64,000 nucleotides of DNA from Neisseria gonorrhoeae. Its GTDB lineage: Bacteria > Pseudomonadota > Gammaproteobacteria > Burkholderiales > Neisseriaceae. The position numbers and the translations under genes were made by a program. The notes under the pieces were generated by a model. The model had not been told where the DNA came from, did not search any database, and was given only the letters and a program-made list of their open reading frames with translations. Of the stretch, positions 37,517 to 46,681 are shown piece by piece; within the stretch, counting starts at the first letter, position 1; each line of letters starts with the position of its first letter. The stretch spans positions 1 through 64,000 of the forward strand of contig NZ_QNRU01000001.1 in assembly GCF_003315235.1 (NCBI RefSeq), read 5' to 3'.

Positions 37517-38054
37517 ATGTATCAAGCAAAATCTCCAAAACCCGAACAGGCTATGGGTTTTTTGCCAAAATGATTTTTGCAAGCCGTTGGCTGCAAGTGC
37601 CGATTTATGCGGGGCTGACTGTTGTACGGGCGATTTGTGCCTATAAGTTTTTGAAATCGTTGAAGCATCTGGTCATGAATTTGGATGTGTCGGACGAAAA
37701 CGCCATCATGCTCGCTGTTTTAAATCTGATTGATGTGGTTATGATTGCGAATTTGCTGACCATGGTGCAGATTGGCGGGTATGAGTCGTTCGTATCCCGG
37801 TTGCGTATCGACGACCATCCTGACCGGCCCGAGTGGTTGAGCCATGTGAATGCACCGGTATTGAAGGTAAGGCTGTCGATGTCGATTATCGGTATTCATC
37901 CATCCATTTGCTCCAAACATTTATCAATTCCGCCAATCTGTCGGAAAAGCAGCTGATGTGGCAGTGTCTGGTGCATGTCTGCTTTTTGATTTTGGCGATT
38001 GCGATGGCTTGGGCGGATAAAATCGTGTACGGCACGACGCACAAACCGCATTGA
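37517..38054 (+). pseudogene. UPF0114 (YqhA/TIGR00645-type) membrane protein gene with two frameshifts
   Basis: From ATG 37517 (good AAGGAAGGG box) the frame fails at a T6 run (37558-37563); one more T would join it to the long frame containing [14 protein letters not shown]. That frame breaks again at about 37895 (GGTATTCATCC); one more T would give the expected [16 protein letters not shown], which is open to 38054. The joined product is about 180 residues with the family helices and [13 protein letters not shown]. Both errors are single-base losses in T runs. A TTG at 37480 would avoid the first break but not the second. Confidence 0.75.
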
Positions 38055-38063
38055 TGTTTACCA

Positions 38064-38103
38064 AATAAAATACCCGACAAATTGTTTTGTCGGGTATTTT
38101 ATT
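38064..38103. terminator. Bidirectional terminator between UPF0114 and rpoH
   Basis: AATAAAATACCCGACAA and TTGTCGGGTATTTTATT form a long perfect stem; unlike most here it is not made of uptake sequences. Confidence 0.85.
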
Positions 38104-38112
38104 GTGTATATT

Positions 38113-38976
38113 TCAAACCGCTTCGGCTTCTTCGGTCAGGAAACCGCGCAGTTTCTGCATGGCTTTCGCTTCAATCTGGCGGATGCGCTCGGCAGATACG
38201 CCGTATTCGGCGGCAAGCTGGTGCAGCGTCAGTCCGCCGTCGTCTTGAAGCCAGCGGCTTTCCACAATGCGGCGGCTCCTGTCGTCCAATTGCGCCAAGG
38301 CGTTTTGCAGGCCTTCGGTTTGCAGGGCGTAATGCGCCTGTTTCGATAGTTGTCGGCTCGGTTCGGAATCGTGGTCGGCAAGCCAGTCGATGGGGGCGAA
38401 ACTGTCCTCGTCGTCGCTGTTGTCTGCCATGATGGCGATGTCGTGTCCCGTCATGCGCTGTTCCATTTCCAGAACTTCGGAAAGTTTGACACCCAAATCG
38501 TCGGCGATGTCTTGTGCCTCTTTGGGAGACAGGACATTAAGGTTTTTACGCATGCTGCGCAGGTTGAAAAACAGCTTGCGTTGCGGTTTGGTGGTGGCAA
38601 CGCGGACAAGGCGCCAGTTCCTCAGGATGAATTCGTGAATTTCCGCTTTAATCCAATGCACGGCAAATGAAAACAGGCGTGCACCTCGACCGGGCTCGTA
38701 GCGTTTGACCGCCTTCATCAGACCGATATTTCCTTCCTGAATCAGGTCGGCCTGATTCAGCCCGTAGCCGTCATAGCCGCGCGCGATGGAAACGACGACG
38801 CGCAGGTGGGACAGGATGAGTTGTTTGGCGGCGTTGAGGTCGCCCTTTATCCGGCGTTCGGCGAGGCGGGTTTCTTCTTCCTGGGACAGCATCGGGATGC
38901 TGTTGACGGTGTGGATGTATTGTTCGAGGCTGCCGTTGCCGCTTTGGATGGCGGGTAATGCGAAAGCGTTATTCAT
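38113..38976 (-). CDS. rpoH: Heat-shock sigma factor RpoH (sigma-32)
   Basis: RpoH directs RNA polymerase to heat-shock promoters. The protein has region 2 with YDGYGLNQADLIQEGNIGLMKAVKRYEP and SFAVHWIKAEI, the RpoH box QRKLFFNLR that distinguishes it from other sigma factors, and region 4 with the helix-turn-helix AAEYGVSAERIRQIEAKAM. ATG 38976 has AAAGGA at good spacing; ATG 38985 is too close to that box. The 200 bases before it are AT-rich, with a possible extended -10 (TGATATACT) near 39033-39041. Confidence 0.96.
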   Translation of the reverse strand: MNNAFALPAIQSGNGSLEQYIHTVNSIPMLSQEEETRLAERRIKGDLNAAKQLILSHLRVVVSIARGYDGYGLNQADLIQEGNIGLMKAVKRYEPGRGARLFSFAVHWIKAEIHEFILRNWRLVRVATTKPQRKLFFNLRSMRKNLNVLSPKEAQDIADDLGVKLSEVLEMEQRMTGHDIAIMADNSDDEDSFAPIDWLADHDSEPSRQLSKQAHYALQTEGLQNALAQLDDRSRRIVESRWLQDDGGLTLHQLAAEYGVSAERIRQIEAKAMQKLRGFLTEEAEAV

Positions 38977-39202
38977 TTGGGGCATTTCCTTTCGGCTGAA
39001 ACTGCGTATCGGCGGTTTGGTGTGTTGGGATGCAGTATATCACTGCTTGGCTTGTATTTTGTATGTTTGGCAGGAGATATACGCTAAGGTTTGAAAGACA
39101 GGAAAATTTTGTAAGGCAAGTTTGATTGATTTTGTAAACCTGATAGCTCAATTCGATTTTAGAATTATATTACATACGTGGTTGTATGTAAACGGCCGGT
39201 TT

Positions 39203-39232
39203 GAAAAAAGACAGCCCGTCCGGACGGACTGT
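39203..39232 (-). terminator. Terminator after lnt
   Basis: On the minus strand CAGTCCGTCCGGACGGGCTG is followed by CTTTTTTC, a classic intrinsic terminator just past the lnt stop. Confidence 0.8.
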
Positions 39233-39239
39233 GCAGGTA

Positions 39240-40778
39240 TCAGTGTTCTTTGTTTCGGAAGATGAAAAGAATCAGTGCGGCTAGGGTCAATATGCCCATC
39301 AACCACCATGAACTGCCGGTTTTCATATAGGGCGTTTCGCCGATGTAGCCTTTGATGTGTCCTTCTAATACGGTTTCCGTATCGGGTTGGGCTTGGGCGA
39401 TGATGTTGCCTTTGGGGGAGATGATGGCGGTTGCGCCGGTGTTGGTGGCGCGGACCATATAGCGTCCGAGTTCCATAGCCCGCGCCTGCGATTGTTGGAG
39501 GTGCTGGTACATGGCGTTGGATTTTCCATACCACGCCATATTGCTGACATTGGCAAGCAGTGTGGCGTCTTTGGCGGCGGCAATCAGTTCGTCGCCGAAT
39601 CCGTCTTCGTAGCAGATGTTGAAGGCGATTTTTTGGTTTTTCATCATCATGGCGGATTGCTTGCCGCCGCCTTTGCGGAAGTCGGAAAGGGGCATGTCCA
39701 TCATTTTGTAAAGCGGTGTGGTCAGGAGGGGCAGCGGTTTGTATTCGCCGAAGGGGACGAGGTGGTTTTTGGCGTAGTAAGGGATGCCGTCCTGATTGTT
39801 TTCCTGATAGCCGGTCAGGTTGATGACGGCGTTTTCGTAACCGTTGCCGTCCGAAGTGTATTGGCTGATGCCGACGGCGAGCGCGCTGCCGTTGTTTTGC
39901 GCCTGTTCGGCGAATTGCGCCAGTATGTTTTCCGGCAGGTTTTGGCGCATGATGGGAATGGCGGTTTCGGGCAGGATGACGATGTCGGCAGTGGTTTTGC
40001 CGACCTGTTCGTAATATTTCTGTATGGTCGGGATGACTTGGTCTTCACGCCATTTGAGGGTTTGGGCGATGTTGCCCTGAAGCAGGGCGACGGTGCTGCG
40101 GCTGCCGTCGGGGCGGGTGAAGTCGGTTTGTTGGGCGGTGTAGCCTGCGGCAAGCAGGGCGGCAATCAGAATGACCGGAAGCAGGCGTTTGCCCGAACGT
40201 GCGGTGTTGTCGATCGCCAAAACCAGCCAGACACCGAGAAAGGCGGTTGCCAGTGTAACCATGTGGATGCCGCCCAAGGGGGCGAAACCCGCCAGCGGGC
40301 TGTCCGGGGTGATTTGGGAGTAGCCGATTGCGCCCCAGCCGAATCCGGTCAGGAAACGCTCGCGGGCAAACTCGGTCAGCGTCCACAGGATGGGCAGTAC
40401 CAGACCGGTCTTTATGCCCTGGGGCAGGGTAAATTTTTTCCACAGCCAGAAACACAGTGCCGGATAAAGGGCAAGGTAGGCGGGCAGCAGGAAGGTCAGC
40501 GGTACGGCATAGAGGTCGGGCAGGCCGGAAACGTCGTGCAGGGCAGTGTGTATCCAGTAGAACTGTGCCGTGTATGCGGTCAGACCGAACAGGTAGGCGG
40601 AAGAGGCGGCAAAACGCGGACGCAGTTCGATGAGGCGGACGAAGGCGCCGAAAATCAAGGGCATCAGCCAAAAGTGGTAGTAGGGTGCGAAGGCGAAGGG
40701 GGTGGCGGCGGCAAAAAGGATGAGCAAAGGCCAGTAGAGGGCGGGGTGCTGCCAGTATTTGTCCAGTTTGGAAAACAT
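39240..40778 (-). CDS. lnt: Apolipoprotein N-acyltransferase
   Basis: Lnt adds the third acyl chain to lipoproteins in the inner membrane. The 512-residue protein has an N-terminal membrane region, a periplasmic nitrilase-type domain with the Glu-Lys-Cys triad visible in LPETAIPI, YAKNHLVPFGEY and NICYEDGFGDE, and a last transmembrane helix (LTLAALILFIF). Genes that need it in this window include bamD, lptE, lbpB and the 18 kb lipoprotein. Confidence 0.96.
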   Translation of the reverse strand: MFSKLDKYWQHPALYWPLLILFAAATPFAFAPYYHFWLMPLIFGAFVRLIELRPRFAASSAYLFGLTAYTAQFYWIHTALHDVSGLPDLYAVPLTFLLPAYLALYPALCFWLWKKFTLPQGIKTGLVLPILWTLTEFARERFLTGFGWGAIGYSQITPDSPLAGFAPLGGIHMVTLATAFLGVWLVLAIDNTARSGKRLLPVILIAALLAAGYTAQQTDFTRPDGSRSTVALLQGNIAQTLKWREDQVIPTIQKYYEQVGKTTADIVILPETAIPIMRQNLPENILAQFAEQAQNNGSALAVGISQYTSDGNGYENAVINLTGYQENNQDGIPYYAKNHLVPFGEYKPLPLLTTPLYKMMDMPLSDFRKGGGKQSAMMMKNQKIAFNICYEDGFGDELIAAAKDATLLANVSNMAWYGKSNAMYQHLQQSQARAMELGRYMVRATNTGATAIISPKGNIIAQAQPDTETVLEGHIKGYIGETPYMKTGSSWWLMGILTLAALILFIFRNKEH

Positions 40779-40799
40779 ATTCGTCTGTCTGTTCGGAAT

Positions 40800-40828
40800 A
40801 TGCCGTCTGAACGTCTTTCAGACGGCAT
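40800..40828. terminator. Uptake-sequence hairpin between the DUF808 gene and lnt
   Basis: ATGCCGTCTGAACGT and CTTTCAGACGGCAT form a hairpin. Both flanking genes are on the minus strand, so it should end the DUF808 transcript before lnt. Confidence 0.7.
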
Positions 40829-40846
40829 CGGTATTTGAAAAAGGAA

Positions 40847-41587
40847 TCAATGCCTGACGAAACGATTCATCAGCGACAAGGCGGGGCGCAGGCAATCGAA
40901 CCGGAAAGCGGCCCGACAACGAGGTTGGCGGAATACTCTGTCCAGCCAGCGTTCCAGTGTTGCGCGTGCAGGAAATCGTGCAAAAGGCCGAGGTTGTGGG
41001 CGGCGCATCAGCAGCATGCCCAAGTCGTCGAGTTTGACGATGACGGCGACGATTCCGTACACCAAAACAGTCATGCCGATGCCGATTGCCGCCATCACGA
41101 GCGAGCGCGTCATCAGGCTGTATTGTTCGACCACGCACAGCGCGATGATGATGATTTCTGCGGACAGGATAAAGTCGGTACGGATTGCACCTTTGATTTT
41201 AGCCTGCTCGTTAACCGCCGTTTCGCCGCCGTCATCGTGCGCGTCATGTCGGTGCAGAAACTTGTGCAGCAGCTTTTCCACGCCCTCAAAGCACAAATAA
41301 ATCCCGCCTGCCGTCAAAAGCGGCGTAATGAGTTGCGGCAGGAAGGCGGAAAGCAGCAGAGCCGCAGACACCAAAACCGGCTTGTTGGCAAAAGAACCTT
41401 TCGCCACCGGCCAAACAATCGGCAACTCGCGTTCTGCCGATACGCCTGTAACCCGGTTGGCATTGGGTGTCAAATCGTCGCCGGCCACGCCGGCGGTTTT
41501 CTTTGCGGCGGCTTTGGTCATCAGGGCAACATCGTCCAAAACGGCGGTGATGTAGTCCGGCAGAGTAAATAGTGAGGCAAATGCCAT
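40847..41587 (-). CDS. DUF808 (YedI-like) membrane protein, C-terminally truncated
   Basis: The first 190 residues match E. coli YedI: PDYITAVLDDVALMTKAAAKKTAGVAGDDL, RELPIVWPVAKGS, GGIYLCFEGVEKLLHK, KIKGAIRTDFILSAEI. After IVKLDDLGMLLMRRP the protein departs from the family and ends at residue 246 instead of about 300. Another frame just after this point (about 41005 to 40870) reads AHNLGLLHDFLHAQHW and SANLVVGPLSGSIACA, resembling the family's C-terminal helices. An internal deletion with frame change is the simplest explanation. ATG 41587 has CAGGA upstream. Function of the family is unknown. Confidence 0.75.
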   Translation of the reverse strand: MAFASLFTLPDYITAVLDDVALMTKAAAKKTAGVAGDDLTPNANRVTGVSAERELPIVWPVAKGSFANKPVLVSAALLLSAFLPQLITPLLTAGGIYLCFEGVEKLLHKFLHRHDAHDDGGETAVNEQAKIKGAIRTDFILSAEIIIIALCVVEQYSLMTRSLVMAAIGIGMTVLVYGIVAVIVKLDDLGMLLMRRPQPRPFARFPARATLERWLDRVFRQPRCRAAFRFDCLRPALSLMNRFVRH

Positions 41588-41781
41588 AAAAAATCCTGAA
41601 ATGCGGCGCAAAGTCCGACATTATATAGGAGAACGCGGGTTTGGGCGGTATCAGGCGGCATGAAACAGGAAAATGCCGTCTGAAGGCGGTGGCGGACATG
41701 AAATAAAGTTTCGTGAGAAGAAAATGCCGTGTTACAATCTTTCGATTCTAATTTCATGAATTTTAAGGGGGAGCCGTTGGC

Positions 41782-43512
41782 GTGGATTGGATGAACAGCC
41801 TGTTTCTGCTGGGTGGCGCACTGTTGTTCCTGAGCGTGGTTTCGACCACTTTGTCCGCACGTTTGGGAATGCCTTTGCTGCTGGTGTTTCTTGCCGTCGG
41901 CATGCTGGCGGGCGAGGAAGGCGTTGGCGGCATTGCCTTCAATAATGTCGTGATGGCGAATTTCATCAGCCAGCTTGCTTTGGCGGTTATTCTGCTCGAC
42001 GGCGGTTTGCGGACGCAGCTTTCCAGTTTTCGGATTGCGTTGAAGCCCGCGTCGGTACTCGCTTCGTGGGGCGTGTTTGCCACTGTGCTTCCGCTGGGAC
42101 TGTTTGCAACTTTTTATCTCGGTTTGGATTGGAAGTTCGGCGTGCTGATGGCGGCGATTGTCGGTTCGACCGATGCCGGCGCGGTATTCAGCCTTTTGCG
42201 CAACAGCGGCGTGCGTTTGAACGAACGGGTGCAGGCGACTTTGGAAATCGAATCGGGTGCGAACGACCCGATGGCGGTTTTTTTGGTTACGGCACTGATT
42301 ACCATGATTATGCAGCCGGCGGAATCGGGTGCGGCAGCGTTTGTCCGGATGCTTGCGCTGCAAATCGGTTTCGGTCTGCTGACGGGTTGGGCGGGCGGAA
42401 AGATATTGGCAAAGCTGGTACGCCGTCTGAATCTTGCGGAAGGTCTGTACGCGCTGATGATTGTGTCGGGCGGGCTGCTTGTGTTTGCGTTTACCAATAC
42501 CATAGGCGGCAGCGGCTTTTTGGCGGTTTACTTTGCCGGCATCATTGTCGGTAACCAGCGCAACCGTGCGACGGAACACGTTTTGCGTGTGATGGACGGT
42601 TTGGCTTGGCTGGCGCAGGCAACTTTGTTCGTCATGCTCGGTCTGCTGGTTTCTCCCGCCGGCGTGTTGGACAGGGCGGCGGAAGCCTTGGCGATTGCGG
42701 CGTTCCTGATGCTGGTCGCGCGTCCGCTGGCAGTGTTCGGCGGTTTGTGGAAATTCAATTACAGCCTGCGTGAAAAGGCGTATATCAGTTGGTTGGGCTT
42801 GCGAGGAGCCGTACCGATTTCGCTGGCGATGATGCCGCTGGTGATGGGCGTTCCCAATTCGCACCTGCTGTTTGATGTGGCGTTTGCCGTGGTGGTGCTG
42901 TCGCTGCTGATTCAGGGAACGACGATTCCTGTGATGGCGCGGCTGTTGAAGGTTGCCATGCCCAACAAGCCCGAACCGAAAGATACGCATGATATTTGGC
43001 TGGCGGAAAAGGAAATTGTCAGAATGTCGGCGTTTAAAGTGGTTGCCGAATCTGAAGCGGAGGGACACCATCCCGATACGGTCGAACCGATTTCCGATTC
43101 GTTTGACGCACGCTGTTTCGCATTGATACGCAACGGCAGCCGAATCGAAATGCAGTCCGACACCGTGCTTCAGGCGGAGGATTTGGCGTGGTACATCCTG
43201 CCCGACGGCAAGGTCGATAAAATGGCGAAATACTTTACCGAGACGGGTATCGGCGTCCGTGAAAATTTTGATTTCTTCGGTGAGTTTGTCGTTTCGCCGG
43301 CAGCACGTTCGGGCGATTTGGCACTTGCTTACGGTTTGAAGCTGGAAGCGGGCGAAGAGGGTTTGAGCCTTGCCGAGCTTTTCGATAAGCGTTCCGACAG
43401 TCAGGAGCCGGTCGAGGGCGACCGTATTGACATCGGCGGCTTTATGCTGACCGCGAAGGAGGTTGACGGTGGCGGCAATATCGGGTCTATGGGGCTGAAA
43501 GTACCGCGTTAG
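41782..43512 (+). CDS. nhaP2: CPA1-type potassium/proton (sodium/proton) antiporter
   Basis: The 576-residue protein has about twelve helices with the CPA1 core (VGSTDAGAVFSLLR and ESGANDPMAVFL, the ion-binding ND motif), followed by a TrkA-C-type regulatory domain (about 400-480) and a C-terminal CorC/HlyC-like domain. The layout matches E. coli NhaP2/CvrA, which exchanges potassium for protons. GTG start at 41782 follows AAGGGGGAG. Its stop overlaps that of the convergent cytochrome gene. Ion preference cannot be read from sequence. Confidence 0.9.
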   Translation: MDWMNSLFLLGGALLFLSVVSTTLSARLGMPLLLVFLAVGMLAGEEGVGGIAFNNVVMANFISQLALAVILLDGGLRTQLSSFRIALKPASVLASWGVFATVLPLGLFATFYLGLDWKFGVLMAAIVGSTDAGAVFSLLRNSGVRLNERVQATLEIESGANDPMAVFLVTALITMIMQPAESGAAAFVRMLALQIGFGLLTGWAGGKILAKLVRRLNLAEGLYALMIVSGGLLVFAFTNTIGGSGFLAVYFAGIIVGNQRNRATEHVLRVMDGLAWLAQATLFVMLGLLVSPAGVLDRAAEALAIAAFLMLVARPLAVFGGLWKFNYSLREKAYISWLGLRGAVPISLAMMPLVMGVPNSHLLFDVAFAVVVLSLLIQGTTIPVMARLLKVAMPNKPEPKDTHDIWLAEKEIVRMSAFKVVAESEAEGHHPDTVEPISDSFDARCFALIRNGSRIEMQSDTVLQAEDLAWYILPDGKVDKMAKYFTETGIGVRENFDFFGEFVVSPAARSGDLALAYGLKLEAGEEGLSLAELFDKRSDSQEPVEGDRIDIGGFMLTAKEVDGGGNIGSMGLKVPR

Positions 43513-43976
43513 AAAGGTTTGATTTGAATGCCGTCTGAAGCCGGATTGCCGGTTTCAGACGGCATTTTGTCTGTTTGGTTTTTTTTGCCTTTTGCCTGTT
43601 TTACGTCTTTTTCGGTAACGCTTCCGCCGCCGTTGTCAAAGGCGTTCATGATATAAGTGGCGACGGCGGCAATGTCCGCATCGCTGATGGCGGTTGCGGG
43701 CATGAATCCGTTGTAGGTTTTGCCGTTGACTTTGATTGTACCGTTGATGCCTTTGACCATGCTGTGCAGCAGGACGTGCGGTTTGTTCATAATATAGTCC
43801 GACCGGAAAAGCGGAGGAAACGCAGTGCCGCGCCCTTCCCCTTTCTTGCCGTGGCAGGCGATGCAGTTGGATTCGTACACTTTTTGCCCTTTTGTCATGA
43901 TGCTGTTGTCGGCGGCAGAAGCGGCGGCGCAGAGGAAGTGCAAGACGAGGGCGGTCGGCAGTCGGGTTGTGTTCAT
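43509..43976 (-). CDS. Periplasmic cytochrome c (class I)
   Basis: The 155-residue protein has a signal peptide (cleaved after ASA, about residue 21), one haem motif CIACH and the distal Met in GFMPATAI, as in small class I c-type cytochromes that shuttle electrons to terminal oxidases. The last 20 residues are unusual: they are encoded by an inverted uptake-sequence pair (giving KMPSE and SDGI), so the coding end is also the terminator. The stop codon overlaps the nhaP2 stop on the other strand. Confidence 0.88.
   Translation of the reverse strand: MNTTRLPTALVLHFLCAAASAADNSIMTKGQKVYESNCIACHGKKGEGRGTAFPPLFRSDYIMNKPHVLLHSMVKGINGTIKVNGKTYNGFMPATAISDADIAAVATYIMNAFDNGGGSVTEKDVKQAKGKKNQTDKMPSETGNPASDGIQIKPF
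43527..43567. terminator. Terminator hairpin lying inside the cytochrome c coding end
   Basis: AATGCCGTCTGAAGCCGG and CCGGTTTCAGACGGCATT are inverted partners. It ends nhaP2 transcription just past its stop, but on the minus strand it lies before the cytochrome stop. Confidence 0.65.
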
Positions 43977-44110
43977 TGGCGTTTCCTTAATGTTTGAAAC
44001 CTTGTTGTTGATTTTGCGTAGCGGGTGAAAGGTTTTTTTGCCGAATCGGTAGTAAGGTTGCACTTGATGTGCTGTCCGGCATAGATGCCATCATACGCTA
44101 AAGTAGCGGG

Positions 44111-44147
44111 AAAATGCCGTCTGAACACGGCGTTCAGACGGCATTTT
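44111..44147 (-). terminator. Terminator after hemH
   Basis: AAAATGCCGTCTGAACACG and CGTTCAGACGGCATTTT form an inverted pair 20 bases beyond the hemH stop. Confidence 0.75.
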
Positions 44148-44166
44148 AGACATGGCTCAAACAGTT

Positions 44167-45177
44167 TCAACGCCAGCCGCCAAGGTTTTCTTCGGCAAGT
44201 GCGACGAGTGCGTCTATCCAGTCGGGGTTGTCGTTGAGGCAGGGGATGTAGCGGTAGTTTTTTCCGCCCGCTTCATAAAACTGTTCCCGCCCCATCAGGG
44301 CGATTTCTTCCATGGTTTCCAAGCAGTCTGCCAAAAAGCCCGGGCAGAATACGTCCAGCTCGGTTACCCCCTGTTTGGGCAGTTTGCCGAACAAATCCTG
44401 CGTGCTCGGTGTAACCCATTTTGCCCTGCCGAATTGGCTTTGGAACGATACGGTATATTCGTCTTCGGTCAGTTCCAGTGCTTCGGCAAGCAGTTTGGCG
44501 GTGTGGCGGCACTCGTCGGGATAGGGGTCGCCGAGGTCGTAGTGCTTCTGCGGTACGCCGTGAAAACTCAACATCAGTTTTTTCCCACGCCCGTGTTCCG
44601 CCCAATATCGGAGGATGTGGTTTTTCATTGCATCAATGTAGCCGGCATCATCATAAAAGCGCGAAATGGTGCGGACGCTCATTTGGTTGCGTTGCAGCAG
44701 CAGTTGTTCGCACACTTTATCTACCGCCGCTCCGCTGCTGGAAGCGGCATATTGCGGATATAGGGGAATCGCAAGCAATCTGCCTACACCTTGGGATTTC
44801 AGCTCCGCCAATACATCCGCTATCGAAGGATTGCCGTAAGTCATGGCGTGGCGGACGATGAGGTCGGGCATACGTTCGGCAAGCGCGGCAGCTTGGCGTG
44901 CTGTGTAAACTTCTAGGGGCGAACCTTCCTTAAACCAGATTTTTTCATAGGCGTGCGCGCTTTTTTTGGGGCGGAACGTCAGTACCAGGCCATGCAGAAT
45001 GGGATACCACAGCCATTTGGGCAGTTCGACGATGCGCCGGTCGGTCAGAAAGGATTTCAGATAAGGGCGTACCGCCTGTGCGGTCGGTGCGTCGGGTGTG
45101 CCGAGGTTCAACAGCAAAACGGCGGTACGGTTTTGTTGCGTATAGGAAAGGGAGGGTTCTGGAAGGAATGGAAGCAT
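44167..45177 (-). CDS. hemH: Ferrochelatase
   Basis: HemH inserts Fe(II) into protoporphyrin IX, the last step of haem synthesis. The 336-residue protein has LLNLGTPDAP near the start, the metal-site line MLSFHGVPQKHYDLGDPY (catalytic His) and CPGFLADCLETMEEI. ATG 45177 was chosen because the frame upstream reads uptake-sequence DNA (SEAASDGI) and because it gives the usual length. Confidence 0.95.
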   Translation of the reverse strand: MLPFLPEPSLSYTQQNRTAVLLLNLGTPDAPTAQAVRPYLKSFLTDRRIVELPKWLWYPILHGLVLTFRPKKSAHAYEKIWFKEGSPLEVYTARQAAALAERMPDLIVRHAMTYGNPSIADVLAELKSQGVGRLLAIPLYPQYAASSSGAAVDKVCEQLLLQRNQMSVRTISRFYDDAGYIDAMKNHILRYWAEHGRGKKLMLSFHGVPQKHYDLGDPYPDECRHTAKLLAEALELTEDEYTVSFQSQFGRAKWVTPSTQDLFGKLPKQGVTELDVFCPGFLADCLETMEEIALMGREQFYEAGGKNYRYIPCLNDNPDWIDALVALAEENLGGWR

Positions 45178-45218
45178 GATCGGTTTCTGAAAAATAGTGC
45201 AGGCAGGGTAAGGCGGCA

Positions 45219-45250
45219 AAATGCCGTCTGAAGCGGCTTCAGACGGCATT
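45219..45250 (-). terminator. Terminator between tgt and hemH
   Basis: AAATGCCGTCTGAAGC and GCTTCAGACGGCATT form a perfect uptake-sequence hairpin eight bases past the tgt stop. Confidence 0.8.
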
Positions 45251-45258
45251 GCCGGGAA

Positions 45259-46428
<1,170 letters not shown>

Positions 46429-46508
46429 TTATAAATGAATTCCCACGGTTTTTCAGACGGTATCCCCAAATCTTGCCACAATGTTGCATAAAGAAATGCA
46501 CATCTCTC

Positions 46509-46537
46509 TTGCAAAAATTAAAACGACCCGATAAAAT
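46509..46537 (+). promoter_or_regulatory. Promoter of tRNA-Val
   Basis: TTGCAA (46509-46514), a 17-base spacer and TAAAAT (46532-46537), 17 bases before the tRNA 5' end. Confidence 0.7.
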
Positions 46538-46553
46538 ACAAAAATTCTTTGAA

Positions 46554-46629
46554 GGCACGTAGCTCAGTTGGTTAGAGCACCACCTTGACATGGTGGGGGT
46601 CGTTGGTTCGAATCCAATCGTGCCTACCA
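46554..46629 (+). tRNA. tRNA-Val (GAC anticodon)
   Basis: The 76-base sequence folds as a cloverleaf: acceptor GGCACGT paired with ACGTGCC (one G-U variant near the end), D-arm GCTC...GAGC, anticodon stem CCACC/GGTGG with loop TTGACAT (anticodon GAC, reading GUC/GUU), T-arm TTGG-TTCGAAT-CCAA, and encoded CCA end. Confidence 0.96.
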
Positions 46630-46636
46630 AATTCCC

Positions 46637-46663
46637 ATAACGGCATTTATGCCGTTATTTTTT
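46637..46663 (+). terminator. Hairpin with T-run between tRNA-Val and thrS
   Basis: ATAACGGCA and TGCCGTTAT form a stem followed by TTTTTT. It should end the tRNA transcript; partial read-through into thrS is possible. Confidence 0.75.
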
Positions 46664-46681
46664 AATCTTTCGGAGCGTTTG

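Noticed and set aside
39387..40838. A 483-codon open frame antisense to lnt
   Set aside because: Same reasoning; the Lnt triad and membrane helices are on the other strand.
41521..43071. A 516-codon open frame antisense to nhaP2
   Set aside because: His/Gln/Arg-rich low-complexity translation opposite a clear antiporter gene.
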